A stretch of DNA of 64,000 nt from Urophycis tenuis (GCA_036785325.1 JAXIVH010000019.1:7874065-7938064); one strand, 5' to 3'; numbered from the stretch's first letter, positions 41,583-54,038 are shown. Notes: a model not told the origin generated them from the letters alone. Numbers and translations: made by a program.

Positions 41583-44500
41583 ATTCACACCCTCGCCGTG
41601 TGAGGAGGACAAACTAACACACTTATATACCAAGATGGTAGAGTCGATGGTATACCAAGATGGCGCCACGGACGGTCGCCTCGGTGTGCGTTGTTTTGTT
41701 TTGTTTTGTGTTTAAACCCTAAAGAGTTATACCCCCGGGGGTGCCCGAGAGGGGGGGAGGATGAGCACCCCAACAGGACGGATGTACAGGTTTTGACCCA
41801 AGCTAACGGAATTACGACTATGAGTGCAGTTTGCTTATGTGGCAAAGTCTGCAAAAACCCGCGTGGTCTGAAGATCCACCAGACCAAGATGAGATGCTTG
41901 ACTGGGAGGCAAGTGGTGCAACGCACAGGACCAGTGCCTGGTGAGATGCAGGAGGAGCCCGGCCCGGAGTCACCCCACAGTGCCCAGAACCTCCACGCCC
42001 CACAAGCCCTACCCCAAGTCAGGCAGTCAGAACACCGTCGGGTCAAGTGGCCTTCGGCCAACATGATGAAGGAGTGGTGCCAGTACGATGCGGATGTTGA
42101 TCAGATTCTCGAAGCCACAGCCAGAGGGGATGCTGACCAGAAGTTGCGCACAATGAGTGCAATGAAAGGTTTGGCACCAAGGAGCACCACCCGATCAGCG
42201 GTGCAGGGGAGCCAAACCGACGGCAGAAGAAGATCAGTCAGCTGCGGCAAGAGCTTAGACTGCTAGGACGGCAGTACAAGCAGGCAAGAGAGGAAGAGAA
42301 GGTAAGTATAGCAGAGCTCTGCAACATCGTAAGGAGGAATCTCACGACACTCTGTCGAGCCGAATGGCACAGGAAGAGGGGGATGGAGAGAGCCAAGAAG
42401 CGTGCCGCCTTCATTGCAGGCCCTTTCAACTTCACCAAGAAGATCCTTGGGCAGAAGCGAGGTGGACAGTTGGACTGCTCTCAAGAAGAGGTTGACGAGT
42501 ACCTCAGGGCAACTTACAGAGACAGCGCAAGGGAGCAGGATCTTGGACCCTGCAGCTTTCTGATAACACCACCAGAACCCACTTCAGCATTTAACATCTA
42601 GGAGCCAACCCTGAGAGAAGTTGAGGACATAGTCAGAGCAGCTAGATCCATCTCAGCTCCAGGTCCCAGTGGAGTACCATATGTTGTCTACAAGAGGTGC
42701 CCCAGGCTCTTGCAGCGACTGTGGAAGATCCTTAGGGTCATTTGGAGGAGGGGGAACGTGGCTCAGCAGTCGAGGCATGCAGAGGGTGTATGGATTCCGA
42801 AGGAAGAGAACTCTCGCACTATCAAGCAGTTTAGAAACATATCACTCCTGAGTGTGGAGGGCAAGGTGTTTTTCAGCATTGTTGCCCGGCGCATGACAGA
42901 GTTCTTCCTGAAGAATGCATACATCGACACCTTTGTGCAGAAGGGGGGGATCCCAAAGGTACCAGGGTGCCTTGAGCACACGGAAGTTGTTACTCAGCTC
43001 ATCCGGGAGGCCCGGGAGGGCAGTGGGGACCTGGCAGTTTTGTGGCTTGACCTGTCTAATGCTTACGGGTCAATTCCTCACAAACTGGTGATCCCTCCAT
43101 CATGTTCCAGGCAAAATCAGGGACCTCATACTGGACTATTACAACTGCTTCAGTTTGAGAGTCACCTCTGGAACAGTAACATCAGCATCACATCGGCTGG
43201 AGAAGGGCATAATCACTGGGTGTACAGTCTCAGTGATTTTTTCCTTGGCCATGAACATGCTGGTTAAGTCAGCAGAGGTGGAGTGCAGAGGACCGCTCAC
43301 CAAGTCAGGTGTGCGGCAGCCCCCCAACAGAGCGTTTATGGATGACCTGACAGTTACTACAACATCAGTTCCAGGCTGTAGGTGGGTTCTGCAAGGCCTT
43401 GAGCGGCTCATTAACTGGGCGCGTATGGGCTTTAAGCCTGCTAAGTCCCGTTCCCTGGTGGTGAAGAAGGGGAAGGTCACAGACAAGTTCCGGTTCTCGC
43501 TGGGAGGTGTCCAGATTCCATCGGTCTCAGAGGAGCCAGTGAAGAGCCTGGGGAAGATCTTTGATGGCACCCTGAGGGACAAAGCAGCACTCAAGGCGAC
43601 CAGCAGAGAACTGGGAAACTGGCTAGTGGCGTTGGATAAGTCAGGGCTGCCAGGTAAGTATAAAGCATGGATATATCAGCATGGCATCCTGCCACGCCTC
43701 CTCTTGCCACTACTGGTCTACGATGTCCCACTAACAACCGTTGAGGGCTTCGAGCGCAAGGTAAATAGCTTCCTTCGCAGGTGGTTGGGCCTACCAAGAA
43801 GCCTCAGCAGCATAGCCTTGTATGGGCATAAGAAAAAGCTGCGACTTCCCTTCAGTAGTCTGTCTGAGGAGTTCATGGTTACCCGTGCAAGAGAAGTGCT
43901 GCTGTACAGAGACTCGAGTGACACCAAAGTCTCCTTAGCTGGGATTGAAGTGCGGACTGGTCGGAAGTGGAGAGCCCAGGAGACGGTTGAGCAAGCTGAG
44001 GCACGACTGCGCCATGGTGTTCTGGTGGGAGCAGTGGCGACAGGCCGGGCAGGGCTTGGGAGCAACCCAAGACCTCAGTACAACAAGGCCTGGGGGAACG
44101 AGAGGTGGCAGCTTATACAGGAAGAGGTTCGAACAGGGCTGGAGGAGACCCGCTCGAGCAAGATGGTTGGGATGAGACAACAGGGGGCGTGGACTAGATG
44201 GGAGCAGACACTGGATAGGAAGATTTCTTGGTCAGAGCTTTGGAAGGCAGAGCCACTCCGGATAAAGTTTTTGATCCAGTCAGTCTACGACGTCCTCCCC
44301 AGCCCATCCAACCTCTTCTGTTGGGGCCTGGCAGATACACCTGCGTGCCCTTTGTGCCAGAGGAGAGGATCACTGGAGCACATCCTAAGCTGTTGCCCGA
44401 AAGGCCTGGGTGAGGGGCGCTATCGTTGGCGCCACGATCAGGTGCTGAAGGTGATAGCAGATACTATCTGCTCAGGGATCTCACTCAGCAAGCAGCAACA

Positions 44501-45117
44501 GCCAGCTAGGCGTTCAATCACCTTTGTTAAATCTGGTGAGAAACCTCAACACTGCCCAGGCCAAACAGGGGGGCTCCTGACAACAGCTAGGGACTGGCAG
44601 CTGAAGGTGGACTTGGGGAAACAGCTTAAATTCCCAGAGACCATTGCAGTGACCACACTTAGGCCGGACTTGATTCTTATGTCAGAATCAACAAGGCAGG
44701 TGATACTGCTGGAGTTGACTGTGCCCTGGGAAGACCGGATGGAGGAGGCATTTGAGAGGAAGAGGGCCAAGTATGAGGAACTGGCAGGCGAATGCCGGCG
44801 CAACGGATGGAAGACTCGGTGTAGTCCCATTGAGGTTGGATGCCAGGGTTTCGCAGGACAGTCACTCTGCAGGGCCCTCAAGTTGTTAGGAATAAGGGGA
44901 CTGCACAGCAAGAAAGCCATCAAAAACACCACTGATGCTGCTGAGAAGGCATCAAGATGGCTGTGGATCATGAGGGGTGATCCGTGGGCCACACAAGCTA
45001 CCTAGACACAAGCCGGGGTCTGATCACCCCCGCCTGGGTCGCCTGGGCGAGGGTGTCTGATGTTGAGAGACCCGAAACACCCGATGACCTTAGGTTACAT
45101 CACTGATGATAATAATA
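41583..45117 (+). mobile_element. RLE-type (R2/R4/Hero-group) non-LTR retrotransposon between trinucleotide repeats
   Basis: Unlike the other LINEs here it has an N-terminal zinc finger, a central reverse transcriptase and a C-terminal restriction-like endonuclease, with no AP endonuclease. The left border meets an (ATT)n tract ending at 41581; the right border ends in GATAATAATAAT (45107-45128). The 3' UTR (45006-45106) is short with inverted GATCACCCCCGCCTGGGTCG-like sequence. A second, truncated copy is at 61845-63092. The exact clade (R4/Dong, Hero or NeSL) is not resolved by eye. Confidence 0.82.
41820..45005 (+). pseudogene. RLE-LINE polyprotein: zinc finger, reverse transcriptase, restriction-like endonuclease; three lesions
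   Basis: The ATG at 41820 begins a C2HC-like finger (CLCGKVCKNPRGLKIHQTKM, then RC). RT motifs follow: APGPSGVPYVVYK, EGVWIPKEENS, FRNISLLSVEGKVFFSIVAR, LAVLWLDLSNAYGSIPH, GIITGCTVSVIF and a catalytic box FMDD (43335-43346) rather than YADD. After LVKSLGK-type thumb motifs the C-terminal part has a CCHC knuckle (CPLCQRRGSLEHILSCC) and the nuclease motif LRPDLILMSESTRQVILLE followed by LTVPWEDRMEEAFERKRAKY. Lesions: a frameshift near 42165, an in-frame TAG at 42599-42601 and a small deletion with frameshift near 43090-43105. From 43108 to the stop at 45003-45005 the frame is open for more than 600 codons. Without lesions it would be about 1,060 residues, usual for the group. Confidence 0.83.
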
Positions 45118-45128
45118 ATAATAATAAT
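45107..45128. repeat. (AAT)n tract shared by two LINE tails
   Basis: GATAATAATAATAATAATAAT lies between the RLE-LINE 3' end (plus strand) and the L2 3' end (minus strand), so both elements end in it. Confidence 0.85.
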
Positions 45129-48100
45129 GCATTTTATTTAAAAAAGCGCCTTTCATGTCACTCAAGGACACTGTACATACAGAAAAAGATAAATAAAATT
45201 AAAATCACATAGTGAGGTAGACAAGACAGTTAAAAAGGACCATGGTAGAGAAAAAAAAAAAATACAAAAAAGAGATAAAATAAGTAGAAATAAGGCAGAT
45301 AAAACAAGAAGCAAGGAGGCTAAAGGGAGAAGGCTGTCCGGAAGAGGTGGGTTTTGAGGCGTGTTTTGAAGAGGGGGAGAGAGTCACAGTTCCGGAGGTC
45401 AGGTGGCAGGTTGTTCCAGAGTCGTGGAGCAGAGCGACTGAAGGCTCTGCCCCCCATTGTGCTGAGGTGGACAGGGGGCACAGAGAGGTGGATGGAGGAG
45501 GAGGATCTGAGGGAACGGGTGGGGATGGTGATGTGCAGGAGGTCGGACAGGTAGGGAGGGGCGAGGTTGTGGATGGCCATGAATGTGAAGAGGAGGAGTT
45601 TGAAGGTGATGCGGTGGGTTATAGGAAGCCAGTGGAGATCCTGGAGGACAGGGGTGATGTGGTGGTGGGAGGGGGTCTTAGTGATGATGCGGGCGGCAGA
45701 GTTTTGGACCAATTGAAGTTTACGGAGGGACTTGAGATGGAGGCCGAAGAGGAGAGAGTTGCAATAATCAAGACGGGAGGTGACGAGGCTGTGGACAAGG
45801 ATGGCGGCGGTGTGGGGGGTGAGGGAGGGGCGGAGTCTGTTAATGTTGCGTAGGTGGAAATATGCAGTGCGGGTAATGGAGTTGATGTGAGACTGGAGGG
45901 AGAGTGTGCTGTCGAGGATGACACCCAAGCTCTTTACCTGAGGGGAGGGGGAAACTGAGGAGCCGTCGATGGTGAGAGAGAAGGTGTTGACTTTGGCTAG
46001 GGTGGATTTAGTGCCGAGGAGGAGAATTTCAGTTTTGTTGCAGTTGAGTTGGAGGAAGTTTGAGGTGAACCAGGATTTTAGTTCGGAAAGACAAGACGTG
46101 AGGGAGGGGGGTGGGAATGAGGAGCTGGGTGTCGTCCGCGAAGCAGTGGAACTGGATGTTGAACTTGCGGAGGATTTGGCCGAGGGGGAGGAGATAGATA
46201 ATGAAAAGGAGAGGCCCCAAGACAGATCCCTGGGGCACACCTGCAGTGACTGGGGAGGGATTTGAGGTGAAAGATTTAAGTTGTACGAACTGGGTGCGGC
46301 CTGTGAGGTAGGAGTTGAACCAGCTGAGGGTAGTGTGGGAGAGGCCAATGGAGGAGAGTCTACTGAGGAGGATGGGGTGTGAGATGGTGTCGAAGGCCAC
46401 ACTCAGATCGAGGAGGATGAGGATGGAGACGAGACCAGAGTCGGCTGCAATGAGGAGGTCATTGGAGATTTTGATTAGGGCCGACTCTGGGCTGTGACGG
46501 GGGCGAAAACCGGACTGAAAAGGCTCATAGAGTGAGTGAAGGGATAGGTGGGAGTTAAGTTCGGTTGCGACAGTCTTTTCGAGGGTTTTGGAGATGAAGG
46601 GTAAGTTAGAGATGGGGCGGAGGTAAGAGTAGTTATTGGGGTCTAAGCCGGGTTTCTTAAGTACGGGGGTGACGGCGGCGGTTTTAAATAGTAAAGGGAC
46701 TATTCCGGTCGAGAGTGAGGAGTGAATAATGGCGGTAATGAGAGGCAGGAGGGAGGGGAGGCAGGATTTGACTAGGGTAGAGGGGAGGGGGTCGAGCTGA
46801 CAGGTGGTGGGCTTAGATTTATGGATGAGGTTAGAGATTTCGGGGGGAGTGGGGAGGACAAAGCTGGAGAAGGGATGACGAGTAGGGAGAGGCTCTGGTG
46901 GGGAGAGAGGGGGGGAGGTGGGATGAAGGTGCTGGTGAATGGTGTGGATTTTCAGGATGAAGTAGTCCAGGATGGAGTTGCAGGATGCCGTGGAGTAGAA
47001 GTGGGGGGGCAGAGAATTGGGTGGGTGAAGGGTTTTATTGAGGACAGAGAAGAGTGTTTTGGAGTTACCTTGATTAGCGAGAATGAGGCCAGAGTAGTAA
47101 ATGGATTTGGTCTGGGATATGAGGTCCTTGTATTGTAAGATGTGGGAGGTGTACATGTCCTTGTGGATGGTGAGACCGGTTCGTTTGTGGAGGCGCTCAA
47201 GTTGGCGGTTTTTAGCTTTCATGGACCTGAGCTCAGGTAAACCAGGGGGCAGATGTGGAGAAGGAAACAGACCGGGTTTTCAGGGGGGCGATAGAGGTGA
47301 GAGTGGTGGAGAGGCAGGTGTTGTAGAGAGTGGCGAGATCATTAGGGTTTGAGGTAGGGTCAGGGGTTGGAAAGCTGTCGATGTTGGAGCAGAGGGTGGC
47401 AATGTTAATGTCCTTGATGGCACGGAATGAGATGAGACGGGGAGACTTGATTATGTAGAGGCGGAGTACTGCGTTAAAAGTGAGGAGGGAGTGATCTGAG
47501 GCGGGGAAAAGTTCGGCAGTGGGCTTAGAGGGGGTGAGACCGGAGCAGCAGACTAGGTCTAGAGAGTGGCCTTTGATGTGAGTGGGGAAATCTACCAGGT
47601 TTTGTAGGCCAAAGCTATCTAGACAGGATGTGAAGTCTCTGGTGAGAGGCAGGTTGGTGTTGTCCATATGGATATTGAAGTCACCTAGCAGGATTATGTT
47701 GAGTGAGAGAGTGGATAGGTGGGTGAGCAGAGTAGAGAAATCACTGATAAAATCGCTGTGTGGCTTAGGGGGGCGGTAAAATGTAGCGATGATGGTAGGT
47801 GTGGGTCCGGGAAGCTTCAAAGGAGGTGAATGCAGGGACAGAGACGGGCAGGACTTTCCACTTCTCGCGGTGAATTACCGCGAGACCTCCTCCGCGGCCG
47901 TTGCCACGGGGACGGGAGATGTAAACAAAGCCAGGGGGAGTAGAGTCGTTGAGTGGAGAGAAGTCGTTAGGCTGTTGCCAGGTTTCAGTTAAAAAGAGAA
48001 AGTCAAGCTTACGGTCAGTGAGGACGTCTTGGACGAGATGACCTTTACTTGTGAGTGAGCGGATGTAGAGCAGACCGAAGTTGACAGCGGAGGAGTCGTG

Positions 48101-48600
48101 CTTAGTGGTAGCATTAGCCGACCTGGCTAGGCTGGCTAGTGCATGGCGGTTGACGGTACGGCCGGTGTTGTTGGGGGAGCGACGAGAGGTGGACCAGGTG
48201 GAGTTGAGTGAGCCGGGGTTGTTGCTGTTGCTGTGCTGGACGTGTCTGCGGGACCCACGGTGGATGTAGCGCCGATGAGGGGGGCGAGTGATGTCCGGGT
48301 GATGTAGCAGCTCCGGTGGTGGGGGCTCGAGTACAGCCCAGCGGATCCGGAGAAGGTCGGAGACGGAGTAGTGGAGTAGTCCAGCCACAGGTTGATGGCA
48401 GAACGACAGGAGTATCCAGATCAGTCCAGACCAGGTGAGGTAGTTGTTATGCCACATGACGAGGTTAGCGGATAGCTACCAGCGTTAGCCAGGGCACAGG
48501 TGGGTGGGGGTGCCGGAGCGACAGCGGTAGTAAACAGCGCAAGAGAAGCTTATGGCTGGGGTGATTCACGCAGGAGTGCGCAAACTAAACAATAAGTGCC
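45118..48600 (-). mobile_element. Near full-length L2-clade LINE, minus strand
   Basis: Reading on the minus strand, a 5' UTR (about 48600-48458) is followed by coding sequence to 45320 and a 3' UTR ending in the L2 signature (GTGTCCTTGAGTGACATGAA, GGCGCTTTTTT, AATAAAATGC) plus (ATT)n at about 45128. It is tail to tail with the RLE-LINE and nearly head to head with the Rex1-group LINE on its right. The 5' border is approximate. Confidence 0.85.
45320..48457 (-). pseudogene. L2 endonuclease-reverse transcriptase, minus strand, few frameshifts
   Basis: The ATG at 48455-48457 starts MWHNNYLTWSGLIW. The endonuclease has GLLYIRSLTSKGHLVQD, LDFLFLTETWQQP, GRGGGLAVIHREKW, IIATFYRPPKP, IILLGDFNIHMD and ASDHSLLTFN. 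The RT has AAVTPVLKKPGLDPNNYS, LRPISNLPFISKTLEKTV, LILLDLSVAFDTISH, GVPQGSVLGPLLFIIYLLP and catalytic FADD (46131-46142). The C terminus contains VKSLGVILDSTLSLQSHI, SRLDYCNSLLFGL, HWLPITHRITFK and LWNNLPPDLR. Frameshifts occur near 47790, near 47225 and near 46090. About 1,040 codons remain readable overall. Decay is modest, so the insertion is fairly recent compared with the remnants at 30-32 kb. Confidence 0.87.
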
Positions 48601-48935
48601 CCGAAGACTAGAGGAGCACAAGTCAAGAGGAGGTAGACAAACACGTACATAGACACGTAGGGGCTGCAACGACTACCAACGATTACCAGCGAGCAGCGGC
48701 AACAAACATGCCAGCGTCCGCTCCCTCTCAAGTGATGTGTCTAGGTTGCACCAGAGGGTGTATATTAAACCAAACCCCGTCTTTTGCGATGGCACCCGGA
48801 GCTCTTTCACCAGAGAAGAGCTCATGAACATCAGGGTAACAACGTCAGTGGATTTATTTCCTACTTTCGCTCTCCCAACATTGGAAATTTTGGACATTCT
48901 GGACATTCAAAGGTGCGCTCACCTTTGCTCATGCA

Positions 48936-51728
48936 GTGAAACGTCGGAGGAGAGGGAAACGTGCTGGTGCGCTTGTGCGTCTTCGCCAGCGCGGATTACG
49001 CACACCTCTACCGGGAATATTTCTCTCTAACGTGCGTTCATTGCCCAACAAACTGGACGAATTACAACTGCTGTTGGGAAAAAACAGGGACTTTTATTCA
49101 TCCGCTAATTTGTGCTTCACAGAGACGTGGCTTTGTGGTTTAATACCGGACTCTGCGCTGCAGCTGGCAGGCTTCCAACTCTTCAGAGCGGACAGAGACG
49201 CGGAACTCTCCGGCAAAACAAAAGGTGGAGGAATCTGTTTTTACATCAACAGTGGTTGGTGCAACGACATGACGGCGATCCAGCAGCACTGTTCTCCTGA
49301 TCTGGAATCTTACATCATAAACTGTAAGCCTTTTTATTCACCCCGTGAGTTGGCTTCATTCATTCTGGTCAGTGATTACATTCCACCGTCGGCCAACGTG
49401 CAGGACGCACAGCGCATGCTCGCCGACCAGATACTGTGTGTGGAGCGTACCAACCCGGACTCCTTAGTTATTGTCGTTCGTGACTTTAACAAAGGGAAGC
49501 TTTCTCACAAACTCCCTAAATACAAACAGCTTATTAAATGCCTGACCAGAGAGGAAAACATTCTGGATCACTGTTACACCACAGGGATGCCTATCACGCC
49601 GTCCCCCGTGCTGCACTGGGACACTCTGACCACGTCATGGTCCACCTGATTCCTGCGTATAGGCAGAAATTAAAGCTCTGCAAACCTGTAGTGAGGACAT
49701 CAAAGAAGTGGACCAGTGAGGCCATGGAGGATCTCCAGGCGTGTTTGGACTCTACTGACTGGGATGTGTTCAGGACTGCTACCAACAGTCTGGATGAGTA
49801 CACAGAGGCTGTGACGTCCTACATCAGTTTCTGTGAGGACAGCTGTATTCCATCACGCACCAGGGTGAGTTACAACAATGACGAACCCTGGTTCACAGCC
49901 AAACTCAGAAGGTTACGGTTGGATACGGAAGTTGCCTTCAGGAGTGGGGAGAAAGACAGATATAAAGAGGCGAAGTACAAGTTTAGCAAGGCGGTAAAAG
50001 AGGCTAAACGACTGTACTCTGAGAAGCTCCAACACCACTTCTCAGCCAACGACTCTGCGTCTGTCTGGAAAGGGCTTAGGCAAATCACCAACTACAAGCC
50101 TAAAGCCCCCCACTCCATCAACGACCATCGTCTGGCCAATGACCTGAAAAAGTTCTACTGCCGCTTTGAAAGACAAAGGGACAGTCCTGCAACCAACCCC
50201 GACGACACCTCCCAACAGCTCCAGTTTATCACCTCCACCTCCCCCACCTCAGTGGGGGCCTGGGCACCTCCACAAATGCCAAACTTAAAGGTCCCCCCCT
50301 CGACCCCCCCACCCACCTCGGTGACAACTCTTTCCATCCACGAGAGGGACGTCAACAAACTCTTCAGGAGACAGAGCCCCCGGAAAGCTGCTGGACCGGA
50401 TTCTGTCTCCCAATCCACCTTGAAGCACTGTGCTGATCAGCTGTCTCCAGTGTTCACAGACATTTTCAACACCTCACTGGAGACATGTCACGTGCCAGCC
50501 TGCTTCAAGACCTCAACCATAATTCCTGTCCCCAAGAAGCCAAGGACCACAGGACTTAACGACTTCAGACCCGTCGCCCTGACCTCTGTGGTTATGAAGT
50601 CCTTTGAGCGCCTTGTGCTCTCACACCTGAAAGGCATCACCGACCCCCTCCTGGACCCCCTGCAGTTTGCCTACAGAGCCAACAGGTCTGTAGACGATGC
50701 AGTCAATTTGGCCTTCCACTTCATCCTCCAGCACCTGGACTCCGCAGGAACCTACGCCAGGATCCGGTTTGTGGATTTCAGCTCTACTTTCAATACCATC
50801 ATCCCGGCGCTGCTTCAGGAGAAGCTCTCCCAGCTTAGTGTGCCTGACTCCACCTGCAGGTGGATTACAGACTTTCTGTCTGACAGGAAGCAGCATGTGA
50901 AGCTGGGAAAACGCATCTCCGACTCACAGACCATCAGCACCGGTTCCCACCAGGGCTGTGTTCTTTCTCCTCTGCTCTTCACCCTGTACACAAACAGCTG
51001 CACCTCCAGTCACCAGTCCGTCAAGCTTCTGAAGTTTGCGGATGACACCACCCTCATTGGACTCATTTCTGATGGTGATGAGTCTGACTACAGGTGGGAG
51101 GTAGACCATCTGGTGACATGGTGCAGCCGAAACAACCTAGAGCTCAACGCTCTAAAGACAGTGGAGATGGTTGTGGACTTCAGGAAGTACTCAGCCTCAC
51201 CTGCCCCCATCACCCTCCGCGATTACACGATTGACACTGTGGAGTCTTTCCGCTTCCTGGGAACTGTCATCTCCCAGGATCTCAAGTGGGAGCTGAACAT
51301 CAGCTCCCTCATCAAGAAAGCCCAGCAGAGGATGTACTTCCTGAGGCAGCTGAAGAAATTCAACCTGCCCAGGACAATGATGGTGCACTTCTACTCCTCC
51401 ATCATTGAGTCCATCCTCACCTCCTCCATCACCATCTGGTTTCACTGCTGCCACCGCCAAGGACAAGGGCAGACAACAGCGCATCATTCGGTCTGCAGAG
51501 AAGGTGATTGGCTGCAATCTGTCGTCGCTCCAGGACCTGTACACCTCCAGGACCCTGAGGCGTGCAGGTAAGATTATGGCCGACCCCTCCCACCCCGGAC
51601 ACAAGCTCTTTGCATCACTCCCCTCTGGTCGGAGGCTGCGGTCCATCAGGACCAAAACCTCACGGCACAAGAACAGTTTTTTCCCGTCTGCCACTAGCCT
51701 TGTCAACAAGGCCCGGAGCCCCCCCTGA
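48936..51728 (+). pseudogene. Rex1-group endonuclease-reverse transcriptase, two frameshifts
   Basis: The basic start KRRRRGKRAGALVRLRQR and PLPGIFLSNVRSLPNKLDEL opens the endonuclease (LCFTETWLCGLIPD, GGGICFYINSGWCND, VIVVRDFNKGKL). A frameshift near 49575-49590 precedes LGHSDHVMVHLIPAYR. The linker (CLDSTDWDVFRTATNSLDEY, WKGLRQITNYKPK) and RT follow: KAAGPDSVSQSTLKHCA, DFRPVALTSVVMKSFERLV, DPLQFAYRANRSVDDAVN, IRFVDFSSTFNTIIP, GCVLSPLLFTLYTNSC, FADD at 51035-51046 and SFRFLGTVISQDLKWE. A second frameshift near 51440 precedes RIIRSAEKVIGCNLSSLQDL and the end SFFPSATSLVNKA at 51728. The first residue of the FSSTFNT palm motif agrees with Rex1. A possible upstream Met lies at 48708. Only about two lesions in 2.8 kb suggest a young copy. 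Confidence 0.85.
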
Positions 51729-51894
51729 CACTGACTCTCTCCCTCCCCCCACACAGTCCTACATGCTACATTAACGTGGCATCTTCAGATTGTCTGTGTT
51801 ACATTAACGCACAGTGTGTACTCATTCGGGACCACCATTTTTCTCTGCATGCACTACTGCTCTGTATTCCATATTCATATTCATATTCATTGTA

Positions 51895-51898
<4 letters not shown>

Positions 51899-51952
<54 letters not shown>
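51899..51952. repeat. (AT)n microsatellite in the LINE 3' UTR
   Basis: About 26 uninterrupted AT units. Confidence 0.92.
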
Positions 51953-51957
<5 letters not shown>

Positions 51958-52085
51958 ATTATTTACTTTTTTACTTACTTATATTTTTAATACTGTTTTT
52001 TCTCTTGCACCAATTGCACCAAGTCAAATTCCTTGTAGGTGCAAAACTAATTGGCAATAAACTTGTTTCTGATTCTGATTTCTGA

Positions 52086-53523
52086 CTTAACACTTTCTTC
52101 AGCCGGCTGGAGGAAAACAACACCACCACACCAACAAAAACTCCTCCCTACTCGGACAATGAAAGACTTCACCTGGACGAAGCTGACATGTGGAGGACCC
52201 TACTCAAGGTGAACCCCAGGAAAGCTGCATGTCCTGACAACATACCAGGGCGTGTGCTCAGAAACTGTGCTGACCCAACTCACAGATGTTCTCATGGAAA
52301 TATACAACACCTCACTGAGCCAAGCCATCATACCAGCATGCTTCAAAGCCACCACCAAAAATCCCCAGCCTCAACACTAAACGACTACCGGCCCATAGCA
52401 CTCACTCGCATCATGATGAAGTGCTTTTAAAGGTTGGTCAAGACCCATATAACATCCAGTCTCCCCACTATACTTGACCCATTCCAGTTTGCATACCGTC
52501 CCAAATGTTCCACTGATGATAGCAACAGCACTCCACCTATAGCTGGCTCATCTGGAAAACAGTTACGTGTGGATGCTGTTCATTGACTTCAGCTCAGCCT
52601 TTAACACAGCCATTCCAACACCTGGGGAATAAACTTGGCGCAATAGGCATCAGCACCACATTATGAAACTAATTACTGACTGGTGACTTCCTTAACGACA
52701 GACCACATACACCAAGAGTTGGAGATTTAGCCAACTCTCACTATCTCCTGAGAGACACATCCCTGGGTCCCCCAGGGGTGTGTGTTGAGCCCTCTGCTGT
52801 TCACACTGATGATGCTGTGCCTGACACAATTCGAACCACATCATCAAGTTCGCAGATGACACAACAGTGGTGGGCCTCATCAGCGACGTTAACAACTCAG
52901 CCTACAAAGAGGAGGTACATCTACTTATCAACAGGTGTGACATCAAAAATCTTCAACTTAATGTCAACAAAATCAAAGAAATAACCATAGACTTCAGTAA
53001 GAAACACATGCCACACACCCCACTCACCATCAATGACAGTGCTGTGGAGTCTGTGAAAAGCACCAAGTTCCTGGGGGTGCATATAAACTGACCACAGATG
53101 ACCTGACATGGTCCCCAAACACAACCTCCCTAGTCAAGAAGGCACAGCAACGCCTCCACTTCATTCGCCGGATGAGGAGAGCTGACCTCCCCCCTTCTGC
53201 CCTCACCACCTTTTACAGGGGTGCTATTGACAGCAGAGAAGATCACCAGATCAGCCCAACCATCCATCCAGAACCTGTACCCGTCCTGCTGCCTCAAGAG
53301 AGCAACCAATATCACCAGAGACACCCACCCAGCACACAAACCGTTCACCGTCCTACCATCTGGCAAGCGCTACCGTAGCATGTGTTGCAAAAAAAACAGA
53401 CTCAGCAAAAGCTTTTTCCCACAGGCCACCAGACTACTCAACTCACTCCCAAAATTTCATGGACATGACAACTCTTTCATGAACATGACAACTCTGGCCC
53501 CACAAAGACCAACTGATTGTTAA
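52086..53523 (+). pseudogene. Degraded Rex1-group reverse transcriptase fragment
   Basis: Pieces in order: FFSRLEENNTTT, VNPRKAACPDNIPGRVLRNC, LNDYRPIALTRIMMKCF, DPFQFAYRPKCSTDD, a damaged palm (FSSAFN-like near 52590-52605), SSSQMTQQWWASS (catalytic region out of frame near 52850), VESVKSTKFLGVHIN, ERLHFIRRMRRADLPP-like and KSFFPQATRLLNSLP. Many frameshifts separate them. It begins exactly where the preceding LINE tail ends, so it may be an older copy into which that LINE inserted, or the reverse. No 5' endonuclease. Confidence 0.78.
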
Positions 53524-53963
53524 AATCATTTAAGCTCAATGTCTGTACTATGCTCTTTATATGCACAATACCATACATGTTTATATAGCCAAAAGCCATT
53601 GTCAAGTTCTCCAAATTTTTTTGTTGTGCAGTTTTCCGCCCAAACTTGAAAAAGGGTGAGCATCTAAATGGAGGTTTAGGAGTGGATGTTACTCAATGAC
53701 TCCACATAAGACAGTTGATTCAGTTCTCCTAAATGTTTCTCTTTTCATTTAGTCTTTTCTGTTCTTTTGGCATGTGTAGCCTTCAGTAGTAGCAGCAGGT
53801 CATTAGGTAAAAAAAAAACCTTTCAAAATGGAAACAGAAAGGAAACACATAAGCACTTATTAGTGAGTCAAAATAAACTAAAAGCAGACAAAACACATTA
53901 CCTTGAATAAATGTGCAAATATTGGTGATCTTAAATAGTTAACTTTTAGTAGAAAAAAGATCT
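53524..53963. other. Unassigned stretch
   Basis: No gene, repeat array or terminal repeat recognised apart from an A run at 53810-53818. Confidence 0.3.
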
Positions 53964-54038
53964 GGGGCCGTATTACTAAAGATTTGAAAAGAATGCCTGT
54001 AAAACCTAGGGCCGATTAAAGAAAGATCCCCTAAAACC

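Larger units (their letters stand above)
48601..52085 (+). mobile_element. Near full-length Rex1-group LINE
   Basis: A 5' UTR (to about 48735) precedes the coding region; the 3' end has CTTGTAGGTGCAAAACTAAT, CAATAAACTTG and TTCTGATTCTGATTTCTGA (to about 52085). Its 5' end lies about 100 bp or less from the 5' end of the minus-strand L2. Left border approximate. Confidence 0.82.

Noticed and set aside
45347..45853. Plus-strand Glu/Gly-rich frame of 168 codons
   Set aside because: Antisense shadow of the minus-strand L2 C terminus.
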